From: Sphingomonadaceae bacterium
Lineage (GTDB): Bacteria; Pseudomonadota; Alphaproteobacteria; Sphingomonadales; Sphingomonadaceae
Assembly (NCBI GenBank): GCA_020630295.1
Contig: JAHDBR010000018.1
Span: 1 to 41,689 of the forward strand
Direction: 5' to 3'
Length of the DNA: 41,689 bases
The notes under the pieces: model-generated
The model's database searches: none
The model's input: the letters and a program-made list of their open reading frames with translations, nothing else
What the model was told of the DNA's origin: nothing
In this document: positions 26,964 to 37,954 of the stretch, in pieces
Numbering within the stretch: the first letter of the stretch is position 1
Layout: every line of letters starts with the position of its first letter
Translations under genes and position numbers: made by a program

Positions 26964-26982
26964 TCAGAAAACTTTTGATCAG
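26960..26982. terminator. Bidirectional terminator-like palindrome containing both stop codons
   Basis: CTGATCA (26960-26966) pairs perfectly with TGATCAG (26976-26982), extended inside by G-T and two A-T pairs to a 10-bp stem with loop AAC. Both convergent genes end within it: TGA 26961-26963 for the TipN-like gene and TGA (26979-26981, minus) for DUF1467. A/T-rich inner arms place T-tracts inside the stem rather than after it, so the terminator role is likely by position but not classical. Confidence 0.5.
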
Positions 26983-27260
26983 GACGGTTCGCTGAGCAGC
27001 CGCTCGGTCAGATCCAGAAACTCGGTTCCGACCCATCCATAGATGTAGTTGAGCACATAGATCGTGGTCAGCACCGCAGAAATAGCGGTGGCGATCATCA
27101 CGTGGCGACCGGGCCGAAAATTGGCTGGTGCGCTATCGGCTTGGCCCGGCACTTTGGGGATACCGGCTTCGTCATGCGTTTTCACACCGAAAGGCAGCAT
27201 GACAAACGCCGTCATGACCCAGAACAGCGCGTAAATCGCGACGATAGAAGTAATCTGCAT
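26979..27260 (-). CDS. DUF1467 family small membrane protein
   Basis: This 93-residue protein has two membrane helices (about 4-22 and 54-75). The inter-helix segment LPFGVKTHDEAGIPKVPGQADSAPANF is the signature of DUF1467, a family common downstream of rnj and nuo genes in alphaproteobacteria. The function is unknown. It is 3 bases after rnj and is the last gene of the long leftward cluster. Confidence 0.92.
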   Translation of the reverse strand: MQITSIVAIYALFWVMTAFVMLPFGVKTHDEAGIPKVPGQADSAPANFRPGRHVMIATAISAVLTTIYVLNYIYGWVGTEFLDLTERLLSEPS

Positions 27261-27263
27261 TCT

Positions 27264-28910
27264 TTAGCTCTCTGTCATTATGACCCGGACTTGCGGCTTT
27301 TTCCCGGTCCATCGCTGCACGGCACGGCGGGTTGCCAACCTTGCAGCCTCGGATACTTCGCGGCGGTCCTGCTTCGCTTTGCCCTTTAACCGGCGCAGCG
27401 CATTGGAGATGTCAGCTTTGGCCTCACTGACGAAATCATCGTAATCTTCGTCAAGCGGCAGGCCGAGGCTTTCGATAGTGATCTGCCCTTTATTGCCAAT
27501 GGCAACCACGACTGCACCATTATAGGCGATCCGCCGCCGCATTACGATCGAGTCACCGTCGGCGGGGACGATGATATCTCCATCCAGAACCAGACGGCCC
27601 GAGCGTACTTCCGTCAATTTGCTCGGCTTACCTGGTGCAAGGCGGATAATGTCTCCATTTTTCTGAAAGACATTTTCTGGAATTCCGGCTTCCTGACCGA
27701 CACGAATCTGTTCGCGCATGTGGCGAATCTCGCCGTGGACCGGGACCAGTATTTCAGGCCGTATCCATTCATACATAGCCTCGAGCTCAGGCCTTCCGGG
27801 GTGGCCGGATACGTGGATTTCACTCTGGCGGTCTGTGACCATCACGATACCGCGATCAGCGAGTTTATTCTGAATATTCCCGATGGATATCTCGTTGCCC
27901 GGAATTTGCCGGCTGGAGAACAGGACAACATCACCGCGCACCAGCTCTAGCCGGTGGTTGGATTCCGCAATTCTGGACAAAGCCGCACGGGGCTCTCCCT
28001 GGCCGCCAGTGGCGATAATCATCACCTCGCCGCGCGGTAGTCCCATCGCCTGATCAAAATCAACGGGATCGGGAAAGTCGAGAAGATAGCCATTGCTCTG
28101 TGACACATCCAGAATTCGGTCCAGCGAACGTCCGGCCACACAGACCTGACGGCCATGCGCCTTCGCCACTTCACCAAGCGTTTGCAGGCGCGCGACATTG
28201 GATGCGAAAGTGGTCACCAGAATGCGCTTTCCAGTGTGCTTGCCTACCTCCTCCATCAGCCCCTTAAAGACTGCGCCCTCTGACCCGCTGGAATTGGGAT
28301 TAAACACATTGGTGGAATCGCAGACCATTGCGAGCACACCTTCATCTCCGATTTCGATCAGATCCTCTTCGGATGTCGGCTCGCCAATGATGGGCTCTTC
28401 ATCAAGCTTCCAATCGCCTGTGTGAAAGATGCGGCCATATGGCGTATCAATAAGCAGGCCGTTACCTTCGGCAATGGAGTGTGCCAGCGGGATATAGCTG
28501 ATGTCGAACGGGCCAATGCCGAAACTGTCAGCGCCTTCAATGATGTTGAGCTCGACCTCGCCTAGCAAGCCTGCCTCTTCCAGCTTGCGGCGCACAAGTT
28601 CCGCCGTGAACGGCGTGGCATAGAGCGGAACGCCCAAATCAGCAGCGAAATACGGAACCGCGCCAATATGATCTTCATGCGCGTGGGTCAGTACAATACC
28701 AAGCAGATCCTCCGAGCGCTCCTCGATAAATTCCAGATCCGCGAAAACCAGATCGACGCCGGGATACTCGTTTCCGGAGAAAGTCATCCCCAGATCGACC
28801 ATCAACCATTTGCCGTTACACCCGTATAGATTGACATTCATGCCAATCTCGCCCGACCCGCCTAAGGCGAGGAACAACAGTTCATCTTCGGGCTTAAAGT
28901 TCTTTTTCAT
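27264..28910 (-). CDS. rnj: Ribonuclease J
   Basis: The 548-residue beta-CASP metallo-beta-lactamase ribonuclease acts as a 5'-to-3' exonuclease and endonuclease in RNA maturation and decay. The zinc motif HAHEDH is at 76-81. [23 protein letters not shown], the beta-[19 protein letters not shown] and [10 protein letters not shown] follow in order, then the C-terminal domain. Length is normal. It overlaps coaX by four bases. Alphaproteobacteria often have RNase J besides RNase E. Confidence 0.96.
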   Translation of the reverse strand: MKKNFKPEDELLFLALGGSGEIGMNVNLYGCNGKWLMVDLGMTFSGNEYPGVDLVFADLEFIEERSEDLLGIVLTHAHEDHIGAVPYFAADLGVPLYATPFTAELVRRKLEEAGLLGEVELNIIEGADSFGIGPFDISYIPLAHSIAEGNGLLIDTPYGRIFHTGDWKLDEEPIIGEPTSEEDLIEIGDEGVLAMVCDSTNVFNPNSSGSEGAVFKGLMEEVGKHTGKRILVTTFASNVARLQTLGEVAKAHGRQVCVAGRSLDRILDVSQSNGYLLDFPDPVDFDQAMGLPRGEVMIIATGGQGEPRAALSRIAESNHRLELVRGDVVLFSSRQIPGNEISIGNIQNKLADRGIVMVTDRQSEIHVSGHPGRPELEAMYEWIRPEILVPVHGEIRHMREQIRVGQEAGIPENVFQKNGDIIRLAPGKPSKLTEVRSGRLVLDGDIIVPADGDSIVMRRRIAYNGAVVVAIGNKGQITIESLGLPLDEDYDDFVSEAKADISNALRRLKGKAKQDRREVSEAARLATRRAVQRWTGKKPQVRVIMTES

Positions 28911-29695
28911 GCAGATGCCTTTTCAGCCGCCCTTTGGGCGAGAATGGAGAGTCCCCGGATCGTCAAATCATTATCAACCACATCGAATATTTTCGTGTGA
29001 TCATCGAACAGAATGGCCAGACCGCCTGTGGCAATTACGCGCGCCGGACGGCCAATCTCTGACCGCATTTTGCCGATCAGTCCTTCCATCATCGCCACGT
29101 AGCCCCAGAATACGCCGATCAGCATCTGGTCCTCTGTATTACGCCCGATCACGCTCTTGGTTTCCGGCGCCTTGATCGCAATGCGCGGTAGCTTGGCAGT
29201 TTTACCGACCAGCGCATCCAGAGACAGGTTGATGCCCGGCGCAATAATGCCGCCCTTATATGTTCCGTTGAAATCCAATGCTTCGAACTTGGTCGCGGTG
29301 CCGAAGTCCACTACGATCAGATCGCCTTCATATTTTTCATGCGCCGAGACACAGTTAAGCGCTCTGTCGGCGCCGAGCGAATTGGGATTGTCGACATCGA
29401 TCTCGAAGCCCCATTCAGCATCGCCTTTGCCCGCGATCAAAGGCGTAATGCCGAAATATTTCTGCGCCAGCACCGTCAGATTATGGTCAGCCCGCGGGAC
29501 TACCGACGCGAAGATAATCTGCGTGATATCCTCTCGCTTAAACCCTTCCACCTGCATCAATTGCAGCAGCCATACGGCATATTCATCGCCCGTCCGGCGC
29601 GGATCGGTTGCAATCCGCCAGCGCGTTTTAATCTCGCCTCCATCAAACAGGGCGAATACAACATTGGTGTTACCGACATCGGCGGCGAGCAGCAT
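28907..29695 (-). CDS. coaX: Type III pantothenate kinase
   Basis: This 262-residue kinase phosphorylates pantothenate in the first step of coenzyme A synthesis. ASKHA-fold motifs are [19 protein letters not shown] (phosphate 1), [36 protein letters not shown] and [20 protein letters not shown]. The frame can start at a TTG (29710), but ATG 29695 has AAGGAA 6 bases upstream and gives the usual N terminus. It sits between birA and rnj, linking it by position, not by pathway, to complex I. Confidence 0.96.
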   Translation of the reverse strand: MLLAADVGNTNVVFALFDGGEIKTRWRIATDPRRTGDEYAVWLLQLMQVEGFKREDITQIIFASVVPRADHNLTVLAQKYFGITPLIAGKGDAEWGFEIDVDNPNSLGADRALNCVSAHEKYEGDLIVVDFGTATKFEALDFNGTYKGGIIAPGINLSLDALVGKTAKLPRIAIKAPETKSVIGRNTEDQMLIGVFWGYVAMMEGLIGKMRSEIGRPARVIATGGLAILFDDHTKIFDVVDNDLTIRGLSILAQRAAEKASA

Positions 29696-29706
29696 TTGGG
29701 CTTCCT

Positions 29707-30417
29707 TCAATCGAGTATAATGTCGCCCGCATGGATGGCACGTGTGCTGCCATCCGCCAAGCGTAGTATCAGCGAACCATCATCTGCCAGACCAGCAAAT
29801 GCGCCGGTCACACGGGCCGAATTGCCATCATGCACGGACATTTGCGTACCGGCAGGATGTCCAGCCTTGAGCCACCGGGCAATTAACGGGCCGATCCCGT
29901 ATGTACGCCAGCGATCCAATTCGGTTCTAAAAATTTCGGCCAGTCGAGCGGCAAACTCGTCCCTGTCCGGCTTTGGCCCGAAATCGCCCAACGCAGTCGT
30001 CTCTCTATCTGGCAGATCGGGCGCCAAGGCCAGGTTTACACCAATCCCGACGATAACCGAGCTCCCCTGCCCCTCCAGCAATATGCCGGCAAGTTTTGCG
30101 CGGCCGAGCAGTACATCATTCGGCCATTTGAGCGACAGTCGCGCCGGATCAGGTGCAAATCCGGCGATAGCTTCGTGTAGCGCTATCCCTGCCAACAGAG
30201 CGAGAGACGGCGCCGCCGGATCAGATTCATTCCGGTGGACCACTGTAGATCCCATGAAATTGCCGTATCCGTCCGACCAAGCACGCCCCTGCCGGCCTTT
30301 ACCGGCGGTTTGGCGATCCGCAATCAGCCAATACCCTTCTGCAATGCGTTCTCCCTCGCGGAGACGCTGCAAAAGATCAGCATTGGTTGATCCGGTTTCT
30401 GAAACAGCGTCGATCAA
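29707..30417 (-). CDS. birA: Biotin-[acetyl-CoA carboxylase] ligase
   Basis: This 236-residue enzyme attaches biotin to the carrier domain of acetyl-CoA carboxylase. It contains [11 protein letters not shown], the biotinyl-AMP loop GKGRQGRAW (usually GRGRxGR) and [19 protein letters not shown]. There is no N-terminal helix-turn-helix, so unlike E. coli BirA it is not a repressor. Translation starts at TTG (30415-30417), overlapping the nuoN stop as TTGA. Confidence 0.95.
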   Translation of the reverse strand: MIDAVSETGSTNADLLQRLREGERIAEGYWLIADRQTAGKGRQGRAWSDGYGNFMGSTVVHRNESDPAAPSLALLAGIALHEAIAGFAPDPARLSLKWPNDVLLGRAKLAGILLEGQGSSVIVGIGVNLALAPDLPDRETTALGDFGPKPDRDEFAARLAEIFRTELDRWRTYGIGPLIARWLKAGHPAGTQMSVHDGNSARVTGAFAGLADDGSLILRLADGSTRAIHAGDIILD

Positions 30418-31877
30418 ACGACGAAGAACAGCGCCGATGCCGCTCGTGCCGCAACGTCGCCCAGCAAAGGTGTCAGCAAATAGCCCAGCGGCGAGACGAT
30501 CAGTGTCGTAATTGCCAGAACGATCCAGCGTGACGTGTCACTGCGGCCCTCAACAACCCCAGCAGGGTCATCAAAATACATCACCTTGACGATCTTCAGA
30601 TAATAGAATGCACCAATGACGCTGGCTGCAATACCAAGCGCTGCGAAAAGCAACATATCTGCCTGCACTGCCGCTTGGAACACGACAAACTTGCCCCAGA
30701 AACCAAACAGAGGCGGAATGCCTGCAAGGCTCAACATCATGATCGCAAGACACAGTGCCAGCATCGGATTGGAACTTGAGAGCCCCGCCATATCGGCAAT
30801 GTTTTCTACCTGTCTGCCGTTCTTGTCCTGCATCATCAGGACAGCGACAAAGCTGCCTAGCGACATCGCGACATAGATTGCCAGATATACCAGCATCGCT
30901 GCCGCACCTGTTTCCGTGGCAGCTGCCAAGCCGACCAGAATGAAACCGACATTGTTGATCGAACTGTAAGCAAGCAAACGCTTCACATTGTCTTGCCCGA
31001 TCGCGCCCAGCGCACCGACGATAATCGATGCCAGCGCGGCGAAGATGACGACTTGCTGCCAGACATCGGAAACGCCGCCAAACGGATCAAGCGCCATACG
31101 CATCAGCACTGCCAGTGCAGCCACCTTTGGCGCTGTTGCAAAGAAGGTTGTGACCGGTGTCGGTGCGCCTTCGTAAACGTCGGGAGTCCACATATGGAAC
31201 GGTACCGCCGCCACCTTGAACGCAAGGCCTGCCAATACGAATACGATACCGAATACGGCACCTGTGCTCATGCCGCCATCCAGCGCCGCGCGAATGCCCA
31301 GATAGCTGGTTGACCCGGTAAAGCCGTATACAAGGCTCATACCGTAAAGAAGGATGCCCGATGCCAGTGCGCCAAGTACAAAGTACTTCAGACCCGCCTC
31401 TGCCGAACGTTCATCACTGCGCGCAAAACTGGCGAGCACATATGAGGCAAGGCTCATCAGCTCCAGTCCCATATACAGCGTAATCAGATCAACCGCCGAT
31501 ACCATGATGCCCATGCCGACAGCGCCGAAGATCATAAGCACCGGATATTCCGGGCGGTATTCGTTCGTTGCATCGAAAAACTTCGGCGTAACAATCAAAC
31601 ACCCGATTGTGGCCAGATAGATCAGTATCTTGGAGAAGCTGCCAAATGCGTCCATCCGGTACAGACCAGACCAGATATCACCGCCCAGCGCGAATGACGG
31701 ATTGGTGAACAGATCCAGCGTGAATATGGCCGCGCCGAATAATGCTGCGACCGCCGCGATGGTAACACCGCGCGAAGTTTTCACACCGCCAAACGCAGTG
31801 ACCAGCAGCAGGATCAACCCGGTAACAACCAGCCCGATCTCAGGCGCGGACAAATAGAGGGAATTGAGGATCGACAT
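30414..31877 (-). CDS. nuoN: NADH-quinone oxidoreductase subunit N
   Basis: This 487-residue, about 14-helix subunit is one of three antiporter-like proton channels of complex I. Typical segments are YMGLELMSLASYVLASFAR, FKVAAVPFHMWTPDVYEGAPTPVT with the conserved lysine in the broken helix, and AYSSINNVGFILVGLA. The ATG shares one base with the nuoM stop (TGATG at 31875-31879). Confidence 0.97.
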   Translation of the reverse strand: MSILNSLYLSAPEIGLVVTGLILLLVTAFGGVKTSRGVTIAAVAALFGAAIFTLDLFTNPSFALGGDIWSGLYRMDAFGSFSKILIYLATIGCLIVTPKFFDATNEYRPEYPVLMIFGAVGMGIMVSAVDLITLYMGLELMSLASYVLASFARSDERSAEAGLKYFVLGALASGILLYGMSLVYGFTGSTSYLGIRAALDGGMSTGAVFGIVFVLAGLAFKVAAVPFHMWTPDVYEGAPTPVTTFFATAPKVAALAVLMRMALDPFGGVSDVWQQVVIFAALASIIVGALGAIGQDNVKRLLAYSSINNVGFILVGLAAATETGAAAMLVYLAIYVAMSLGSFVAVLMMQDKNGRQVENIADMAGLSSSNPMLALCLAIMMLSLAGIPPLFGFWGKFVVFQAAVQADMLLFAALGIAASVIGAFYYLKIVKVMYFDDPAGVVEGRSDTSRWIVLAITTLIVSPLGYLLTPLLGDVAARAASALFFVV

Positions 31878-33454
31878 CAGTGCGCTCCCTCCGCGCCATG
31901 GGTTTCAGACACGTGATCTCCTGGCATTGCGTTTGCAGCTTCTTGTAAAGGCTCACCGGCCGATATCTTTGCATCACCTTCCGGCGCGGCACGGGCAATC
32001 CGCGCATCCAGTGCTGCAATATCTGCGCGCATCGGAGCAAGGAAGCTTTCGGGATAGACACCCATCCACAGCACCGCCGCGGCAATCGGGCCAAGCATCA
32101 GCCATTCGCGAACCGACAAGTCTTTCATCGCCGCAGCATCGGCGTTTTTCTGTTCGCCAAATGCAACTCTGCGATAGAGATACAGCATATACGCCGCGCC
32201 CAAAATGATGCCGGTGGTCAACACGAATGTCGCAAAGCTCGAAACTTTATAGACGCCTGCAAGGCTGAGGAATTCGGCCACAAAACCGCTGGTGCCGGGC
32301 AGACCAATACTGGCCATGGTGAACAACAGGAAGAACAGCGCGTATTTTGGCATATTGATGGAAAGCCCGCCGTAACGGTCAATTTCCCGCGTGTGCAATT
32401 GATCGTAGATAATGCCAACACACAGGAACAAGGCGCCGGATACCAGACCGTGGCTCAGCATCATAATCATCGCGCCTTCCAGGCCCTGAACGTTGAATGC
32501 GAACAGACCCGCCGTCACAATCGCCATGTGCGCGACAGAGGAATAGGCAATCAGCTTCTTCATATCATGCTGAACCAGCGCAATCAGGCTGGTCACCACA
32601 ACTGCGACCATCGACAGACCAAGGATCAGCCATACAAACTGCGCGGAAGCCTCCGGGAACATCGGCAGGCTGAAACGGATAAATCCGTAACCGCCCAATT
32701 TTAGCAATACGCCCGCCAGAATGACCGACCCGGCGGTGGGTGCCTGAACGTGCGCATCGGGCAGCCAGGTGTGGAACGGCCACATCGGCATCTTGACGGC
32801 AAAACTGGCGAAGAATGCCAGCCACAGCCATGTCTGTGCCTCCGGCGCGAAGTCGTATTGCATCAGCGTTGGGATGTATGTGGTGCCCGCTTCGTTCACC
32901 ATCCACAGCATCGCGATCAGCATCAAAACAGAGCCAAGCAATGTGTAGAGGAAGAACTTATAGCTGGCATAGATGCGGTTATCGCCGCCCCAAATACCGA
33001 TGATCAGATACATCGGGATCAGACCTGCTTCGAAAAAGATGTAGAACAGGAACATATCCTGAGCGGCGAAAACGCCGATCATCAACACTTCCATAAACAG
33101 GAAGGCCGCCATGTATTCGCCGACGCGCTTCTGGATGGATTCCCAGCTCGCCAAAATACAAATTGGCATCAGGAATACTGACAGCACGATCAGCATCAGC
33201 GCAATGCCGTCAATGCCCAGCGCATAGCTGAATCCGGCGAAAACTTCAGCCCGCTCTGTGAACTGCCACTGCGCGCCGCCAATGTCATAACCTGCCCACA
33301 GCACAATGCCGAGCGCGAGGTTTACCAGCGTGGCGCCCAGCGCAATGGTGCGCGCCATTTTCGCTTCGACAAATAGACAGGCAAGCGCCGCAAACAGCGG
33401 AACCGCCAGCATCGCGGAAAGGATCGGGAAACCGCCCATTACATCAAAATCCAT
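31877..33454 (-). CDS. nuoM: NADH-quinone oxidoreductase subunit M
   Basis: This 525-residue antiporter-like membrane subunit has [21 protein letters not shown], with the conserved proton-path Glu, then [34 protein letters not shown] and [18 protein letters not shown]. The C-terminal tail (about 470-525) is soluble and rich in Ala/Glu. The start overlaps the end of nuoL by 16 bases. Confidence 0.97.
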   Translation of the reverse strand: MDFDVMGGFPILSAMLAVPLFAALACLFVEAKMARTIALGATLVNLALGIVLWAGYDIGGAQWQFTERAEVFAGFSYALGIDGIALMLIVLSVFLMPICILASWESIQKRVGEYMAAFLFMEVLMIGVFAAQDMFLFYIFFEAGLIPMYLIIGIWGGDNRIYASYKFFLYTLLGSVLMLIAMLWMVNEAGTTYIPTLMQYDFAPEAQTWLWLAFFASFAVKMPMWPFHTWLPDAHVQAPTAGSVILAGVLLKLGGYGFIRFSLPMFPEASAQFVWLILGLSMVAVVVTSLIALVQHDMKKLIAYSSVAHMAIVTAGLFAFNVQGLEGAMIMMLSHGLVSGALFLCVGIIYDQLHTREIDRYGGLSINMPKYALFFLLFTMASIGLPGTSGFVAEFLSLAGVYKVSSFATFVLTTGIILGAAYMLYLYRRVAFGEQKNADAAAMKDLSVREWLMLGPIAAAVLWMGVYPESFLAPMRADIAALDARIARAAPEGDAKISAGEPLQEAANAMPGDHVSETHGAEGAH

Positions 33455-35430
33455 GTGATCGCTGCGACAAGCCCGAGGAGCATGACCAAAGCGTAACTGT
33501 TAAGATAGCCGGATTGCAGCTTTTTGGCTGCCACGGTGCCTTTGGACACGACCCATGCCGCGCCATTGGGACCAAAGCGGTCAATCATCCCCTGATCGCC
33601 GATAATCCAGAACTTGCGGCCAAGCCAGAATGCGGGCCGGATGAAGATGAAATGGTAGAGCTCGTCAAAGTACCATTTGTTCGACACGAACTGATGCACA
33701 TACCGGAATTGCTCGACAAACTTACCGGGGATCGACGTGTCTTTGATATAAGCAAGCCACGCGCCGAACAGGCCGAGCAGCATCACAACGAACGCCGAAT
33801 ATTTCACCCATAGCGGCACAGCGTGCATCGCGTGGATCAGGTTCTCATTGTAGAAAATTGACTCGCCCCAGAACGCGGCATCATCGAGGAAGCTTGGCGC
33901 AAACGCCTGACCCGCGCCAATCGCACCGATCGACAAGATGCCGAGCGGTATCAGCATGGTCAGCGGGCTTTCATGCGGCTTGTAACCGCCAGTCGTGTCT
34001 TCGCCGGCTTCTTCAGGGGTTTTGTGGACACTGTGCTGGATATGCTCACTCTCGATCCAGCGCGGCTTGCCCCAGAATGTCAGGAACATAAGACGCCAGC
34101 TATAGAAGCTGGTCAGCAAGGCCGCGAATACGCCCATCCAGAATGCGAAGGTGGCCATATCGGTGCCGCGCGCAAAGGCGACCTCGAGGATCGCATCCTT
34201 GGACCAGAATCCGGCAAAACCTGTTTTCAAGTGATAAACACCCACGCCGGTAATAGCGAGCGTGCCCGCCATCATGGCCCAGAAGGTCAGCGGGATTTTC
34301 TTACGCAGCCCGCCATAATACCGCATATCCTGTTCGTGATGCATCGCATGGATGACGCTGCCCGCGCCAAGGAACAACAACGCTTTGAAAAACGCGTGTG
34401 TAAACAGGTGGAACATGGCCACGCCATAAGCGCCCACGCCGGCAGCAAAGAACATATAGCCAAGCTGCGAACAGGTGGAATAAGCGATAACCCGCTTGAT
34501 ATCCCACTGTGTAGTCCCGATCGTCGCCGCGAAAATACAAGTCGCCGCGCCGATAAAGGTCACGATCATCAAGGCGGTTGGCGCAGTTTCGAACATAGGT
34601 GACAGACGGCACACCATAAATACGCCTGCCGTGACCATCGTCGCAGCGTGGATCAGGGCGGACACAGGTGTCGGCCCTTCCATCGCATCTGGCAACCACG
34701 TGTGCAGGCCAAGCTGCGCAGACTTACCCATCGCGCCGATAAACAGCAGGATGCACAGAATATCCATCGTGTGCAGGCGGTAGCCGAGGAAGCCGATGGT
34801 CGACCCGCTCATCGAAGGTGCAGCGGCCAGAATTTCGGGAATTGAAGTCGTACCGAAGACGATGAAAGTACCAAAGATACCCAGCATAAAGCCCAGATCG
34901 CCCACGCGGTTGACCACGAATGCCTTGATTGCTGCGGCGTTTGCGCTTGGCTTCTTGAACCAGAAACCGATCAGCAAATAGGATGCCAAGCCCACGCCTT
35001 CCCAACCGAAGAACATCTGGACCAGATTATCTGCGGTGACCAGCATCAGCATCGCGAAGGTGAACAGGCTGAGATAGGCGAAGAAGCGCGGCTGATCCGG
35101 ATCCTCATCCATATAGCCCCAGCTATACAGGTGGACGAGCGCCGATACGCTGGTGATCACCACCAGCATAACCGCCGTCAATGTATCAACGCGCAGCGCC
35201 CAGTCGAAGCTGAGATTGCCCGATTGTACCCATTGCAGAACCGGAACAACTTCAGCCGTCAGACTGCCATTGAGGAACCCGATAAATATCGGCCAGCTGA
35301 GCAGGCAGGACACAAATAGCGCGCCAGTAGTGATCGATTTGACCACTGTATTGCCGAGCATCCGGTTGCCTAGCCCGCCGACAATAGCCGCGAGCAATGG
35401 CAGGAAAACGATAAGCAGGATTGTTTGCAC
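33439..35430 (-). CDS. nuoL: NADH-quinone oxidoreductase subunit L
   Basis: This 663-residue distal antiporter-like subunit has [50 protein letters not shown] and [16 protein letters not shown]. The C terminus carries the long lateral helix and final anchor that braces the membrane arm. Length is normal. It starts 6 bases after nuoK. Confidence 0.98.
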   Translation of the reverse strand: MQTILLIVFLPLLAAIVGGLGNRMLGNTVVKSITTGALFVSCLLSWPIFIGFLNGSLTAEVVPVLQWVQSGNLSFDWALRVDTLTAVMLVVITSVSALVHLYSWGYMDEDPDQPRFFAYLSLFTFAMLMLVTADNLVQMFFGWEGVGLASYLLIGFWFKKPSANAAAIKAFVVNRVGDLGFMLGIFGTFIVFGTTSIPEILAAAPSMSGSTIGFLGYRLHTMDILCILLFIGAMGKSAQLGLHTWLPDAMEGPTPVSALIHAATMVTAGVFMVCRLSPMFETAPTALMIVTFIGAATCIFAATIGTTQWDIKRVIAYSTCSQLGYMFFAAGVGAYGVAMFHLFTHAFFKALLFLGAGSVIHAMHHEQDMRYYGGLRKKIPLTFWAMMAGTLAITGVGVYHLKTGFAGFWSKDAILEVAFARGTDMATFAFWMGVFAALLTSFYSWRLMFLTFWGKPRWIESEHIQHSVHKTPEEAGEDTTGGYKPHESPLTMLIPLGILSIGAIGAGQAFAPSFLDDAAFWGESIFYNENLIHAMHAVPLWVKYSAFVVMLLGLFGAWLAYIKDTSIPGKFVEQFRYVHQFVSNKWYFDELYHFIFIRPAFWLGRKFWIIGDQGMIDRFGPNGAAWVVSKGTVAAKKLQSGYLNSYALVMLLGLVAAITWILM

Positions 35431-35436
35431 CGGTGC

Positions 35437-35757
35437 TTATCCCTTCATCCGGTTCACGTCATCGACGGCGATTGTGCCGCGACCACGGAAGTAAATAACC
35501 AAAATCGCGAGACCGATGGCCGCTTCACCAGCGGCAACTGTCAGCACGAACATTGCAAATATCTGTCCGGTCAAATCACCCAAAAACGCGCTGAATGCGA
35601 CCAGATTGATGTTCACCGACAGCAAGATCAATTCAATCGCCATCAGGATCACAATCACGTTCTTGCGATTGAGGAAAATGCCGAGCACGCCGAGCACAAA
35701 CAAAATCGCGCTTACAACGATAAAATGCTCGATGCCGATGCCGCCAATATTGGTCAT
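35437..35757 (-). CDS. nuoK: NADH-quinone oxidoreductase subunit K
   Basis: This 106-residue, three-helix subunit carries the two buried proton-path glutamates: one in [18 protein letters not shown] and one in [14 protein letters not shown]. The length fits. It overlaps nuoJ by four bases. Confidence 0.97.
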   Translation of the reverse strand: MTNIGGIGIEHFIVVSAILFVLGVLGIFLNRKNVIVILMAIELILLSVNINLVAFSAFLGDLTGQIFAMFVLTVAAGEAAIGLAILVIYFRGRGTIAVDDVNRMKG

Positions 35758-36377
35758 AGCTCGACCCCCTTGCCGATAGACGGTGTTTTCAGTTCCGTAG
35801 CGTCTTCAGGACGGCGGCGGTTCTGCTTGTCGATGTTCTGATGACCGCGCGCGCCCTCTGGCCGTTCGCGGTGGGTCAGCACAATCGCGCCAATCATCGC
35901 CACCAGCAGAATGATGCCCGCAGTTTCGAACAGGAACACATATTTGCTGTAGAGCAACGCGCCGATATTGGTGATGTTGCTTTCACCAACAATCGGGGCA
36001 GCGGCACCATCGGGCACGCCCAGTTCCAGCGCACCGGCGCGATAGGCACCAATGCCAAGCACCAGCTCTGCCAGCAGGACCAGCGCGATCAGAATGCCAA
36101 TCGGAAAGTTCTTGATAAAGCCCGCACGCATTTCAGCGAAATCAATGTCCAGCATCATCACGACGAAGAGGAACAGCACCGCAACCGCGCCGACATATAC
36201 AATGACCAGCAGCATGGCGATAAACTCTGCCCCCACCAGCACCATCAGCCCCGCAGCATTGAAGAATGCGAGAATAAGCCACAGCACGGAGTGCACAGGA
36301 TTGCGCGCGGTAATGGTCAGCGTGCCGCTGGCCACTACAAGCACCGCAAATAGGTAAAAGGCGAAAGTCTGGATCAT
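35754..36377 (-). CDS. nuoJ: NADH-quinone oxidoreductase subunit J
   Basis: This 207-residue membrane subunit has five helices. [19 protein letters not shown] and [21 protein letters not shown], the latter including the conserved pi-bulge helix, identify NuoJ. The C-terminal tail after about 170 is hydrophilic and basic, longer than in E. coli. It lies 42 bases after nuoI. Confidence 0.96.
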   Translation of the reverse strand: MIQTFAFYLFAVLVVASGTLTITARNPVHSVLWLILAFFNAAGLMVLVGAEFIAMLLVIVYVGAVAVLFLFVVMMLDIDFAEMRAGFIKNFPIGILIALVLLAELVLGIGAYRAGALELGVPDGAAAPIVGESNITNIGALLYSKYVFLFETAGIILLVAMIGAIVLTHRERPEGARGHQNIDKQNRRRPEDATELKTPSIGKGVEL

Positions 36378-36419
36378 ATTCTATATGTCTCTTGGCCCTG
36401 CTTCGTTCTGCCGAGGCGA

Positions 36420-36908
36420 CTAGCGATACGGCGCATCGGCTTCAAGGTTTGCGGCAATCGCCCGCTCCCACTTGTCCCCGTTGGCCAGCAATTTCGCCTT
36501 GTCGTACAGCAATTCCTCGCGTGTTTCGGTTGCGTATTCAAAGTTCGGACCCTCGACAATCGCATCCACCGGGCACGCTTCCTGACAGAAGCCGCAATAG
36601 ATGCATTTGGTCATGTCGATGTCATACCGCGTGGTCCGGCGGCTGCCGTCATCGCGCGGTTCGGATTCAATCGTAATCGCCTGCGCCGGGCAAACAGCCT
36701 CGCACAGCTTGCACGCGATGCAGCGTTCTTCCCCGTTGGGATAGCGGCGCAAGGCGTGCTCCCCGCGAAAACGCGGACTCAGCGGGTTCTTCTCGAACGG
36801 ATAGTTGATCGTCACCTTGGGTTTGAAGAAATACTTCAAGGTCAGCATATGGGCCTTGACGATTTCCCACAGGGTGAAAGATTTAATCAGGTGTGTGAGG
36901 GTGCTCAT
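36420..36908 (-). CDS. nuoI: NADH-quinone oxidoreductase subunit I
   Basis: This 162-residue peripheral subunit holds two [4Fe-4S] clusters (N6a/N6b) bound by [12 protein letters not shown] and [29 protein letters not shown] precedes the first. It passes electrons towards quinone. It overlaps nuoH by four bases. Confidence 0.98.
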   Translation of the reverse strand: MSTLTHLIKSFTLWEIVKAHMLTLKYFFKPKVTINYPFEKNPLSPRFRGEHALRRYPNGEERCIACKLCEAVCPAQAITIESEPRDDGSRRTTRYDIDMTKCIYCGFCQEACPVDAIVEGPNFEYATETREELLYDKAKLLANGDKWERAIAANLEADAPYR

Positions 36909-37954
36909 AGCGGGGCGTACCTCGTCAGCATAAGGTATCCTGAAACAAGGAATACAAACAGCAGGCTCAGCGGCAGGAATACTTTCCAGCCAAGCCGCAT
37001 CAATTGGTCATAGCGGTACCGCGGCACGGTTGCCCAGGTCCAGCTGAATACGAGGAAGAACATAAACGTCTTTCCAAGGAACCAGATCCAGCCCGGAATC
37101 CAGTAAAGCGGCTCCCATTCGAACGGAGGCAGCCATCCGCCCCAGAACAGGATCGCACACAGTGCACACATCAGCAGGATGTTCGCATATTCACCGAGCC
37201 AGAACAGCGCGAAGGACATCGAGCTATATTCGGTCTGATACCCGGCAACGAGTTCGGATTCTGCCTCAGTCAGATCGAACGGCGCGCGCGCTGTTTCTGC
37301 CATCGCCGAAATCAGGAACATCACGAATAGCGGGAATAATAGCGGATTGAATGCAAAGGCATTGATGAAGCCAAACCCGTGTCCGCGCTGCGCCTCGATA
37401 ATGTCGTTCATATTGAACGAATTGGCCCACAGCACCACGCACACCAGAATAAACCCGATGGATACTTCGTAAGAAATCATCTGCGCAGCGGCGCGCATCG
37501 CGGAGAAAAACGGATATTTGGAGTTGGACGCCCAGCCCGCAATCACCACGCCGTAGACGCCCAGCGAACTCACAGCGAGCACGTATAGCAAGCCCACATT
37601 GATATCAGCCAGCACCGCGCCGGAGTTGAACGGAATCACCGCCCACGCTGCCAGCGCCACCGTAAAGGTGATGATCGGAGCAAGCAGGAACAGCACTTTG
37701 TTCGATGCGGAAGGAATGATCGTTTCCTGCAGGAACACTTTCAAACCATCGGCAAAACTTTGCAGTAGGCCGAACGGGCCAACCACGTTAGGCCCGCGCC
37801 GGAGCATAACCGCGCCCAAAACCTTGCGGTCGACATAGATGACCATGGCCACCGCCAGCATAAGCGGTAGCGCGATCAGCAAAATACCCGCAATCGTCGC
37901 AGTGAACCACGCGAACTCATAATTCATGCCGAGAGAGAGGAAGAAATCAGTCAT
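36905..37954 (-). CDS. nuoH: NADH-quinone oxidoreductase subunit H
   Basis: This 349-residue eight-helix subunit forms the quinone chamber floor. Diagnostic stretches are [44 protein letters not shown] and [27 protein letters not shown]. It overlaps nuoG and nuoI by four bases each. Confidence 0.98.
   Translation of the reverse strand: MTDFFLSLGMNYEFAWFTATIAGILLIALPLMLAVAMVIYVDRKVLGAVMLRRGPNVVGPFGLLQSFADGLKVFLQETIIPSASNKVLFLLAPIITFTVALAAWAVIPFNSGAVLADINVGLLYVLAVSSLGVYGVVIAGWASNSKYPFFSAMRAAAQMISYEVSIGFILVCVVLWANSFNMNDIIEAQRGHGFGFINAFAFNPLLFPLFVMFLISAMAETARAPFDLTEAESELVAGYQTEYSSMSFALFWLGEYANILLMCALCAILFWGGWLPPFEWEPLYWIPGWIWFLGKTFMFFLVFSWTWATVPRYRYDQLMRLGWKVFLPLSLLFVFLVSGYLMLTRYAPL

Noticed and set aside
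29339-30511. Long (390-codon) plus-strand frame opposite coaX, birA and nuoN
   Set aside because: It is antisense to three certain genes and its Ser/Pro/Arg-rich product is typical of a mirror frame.
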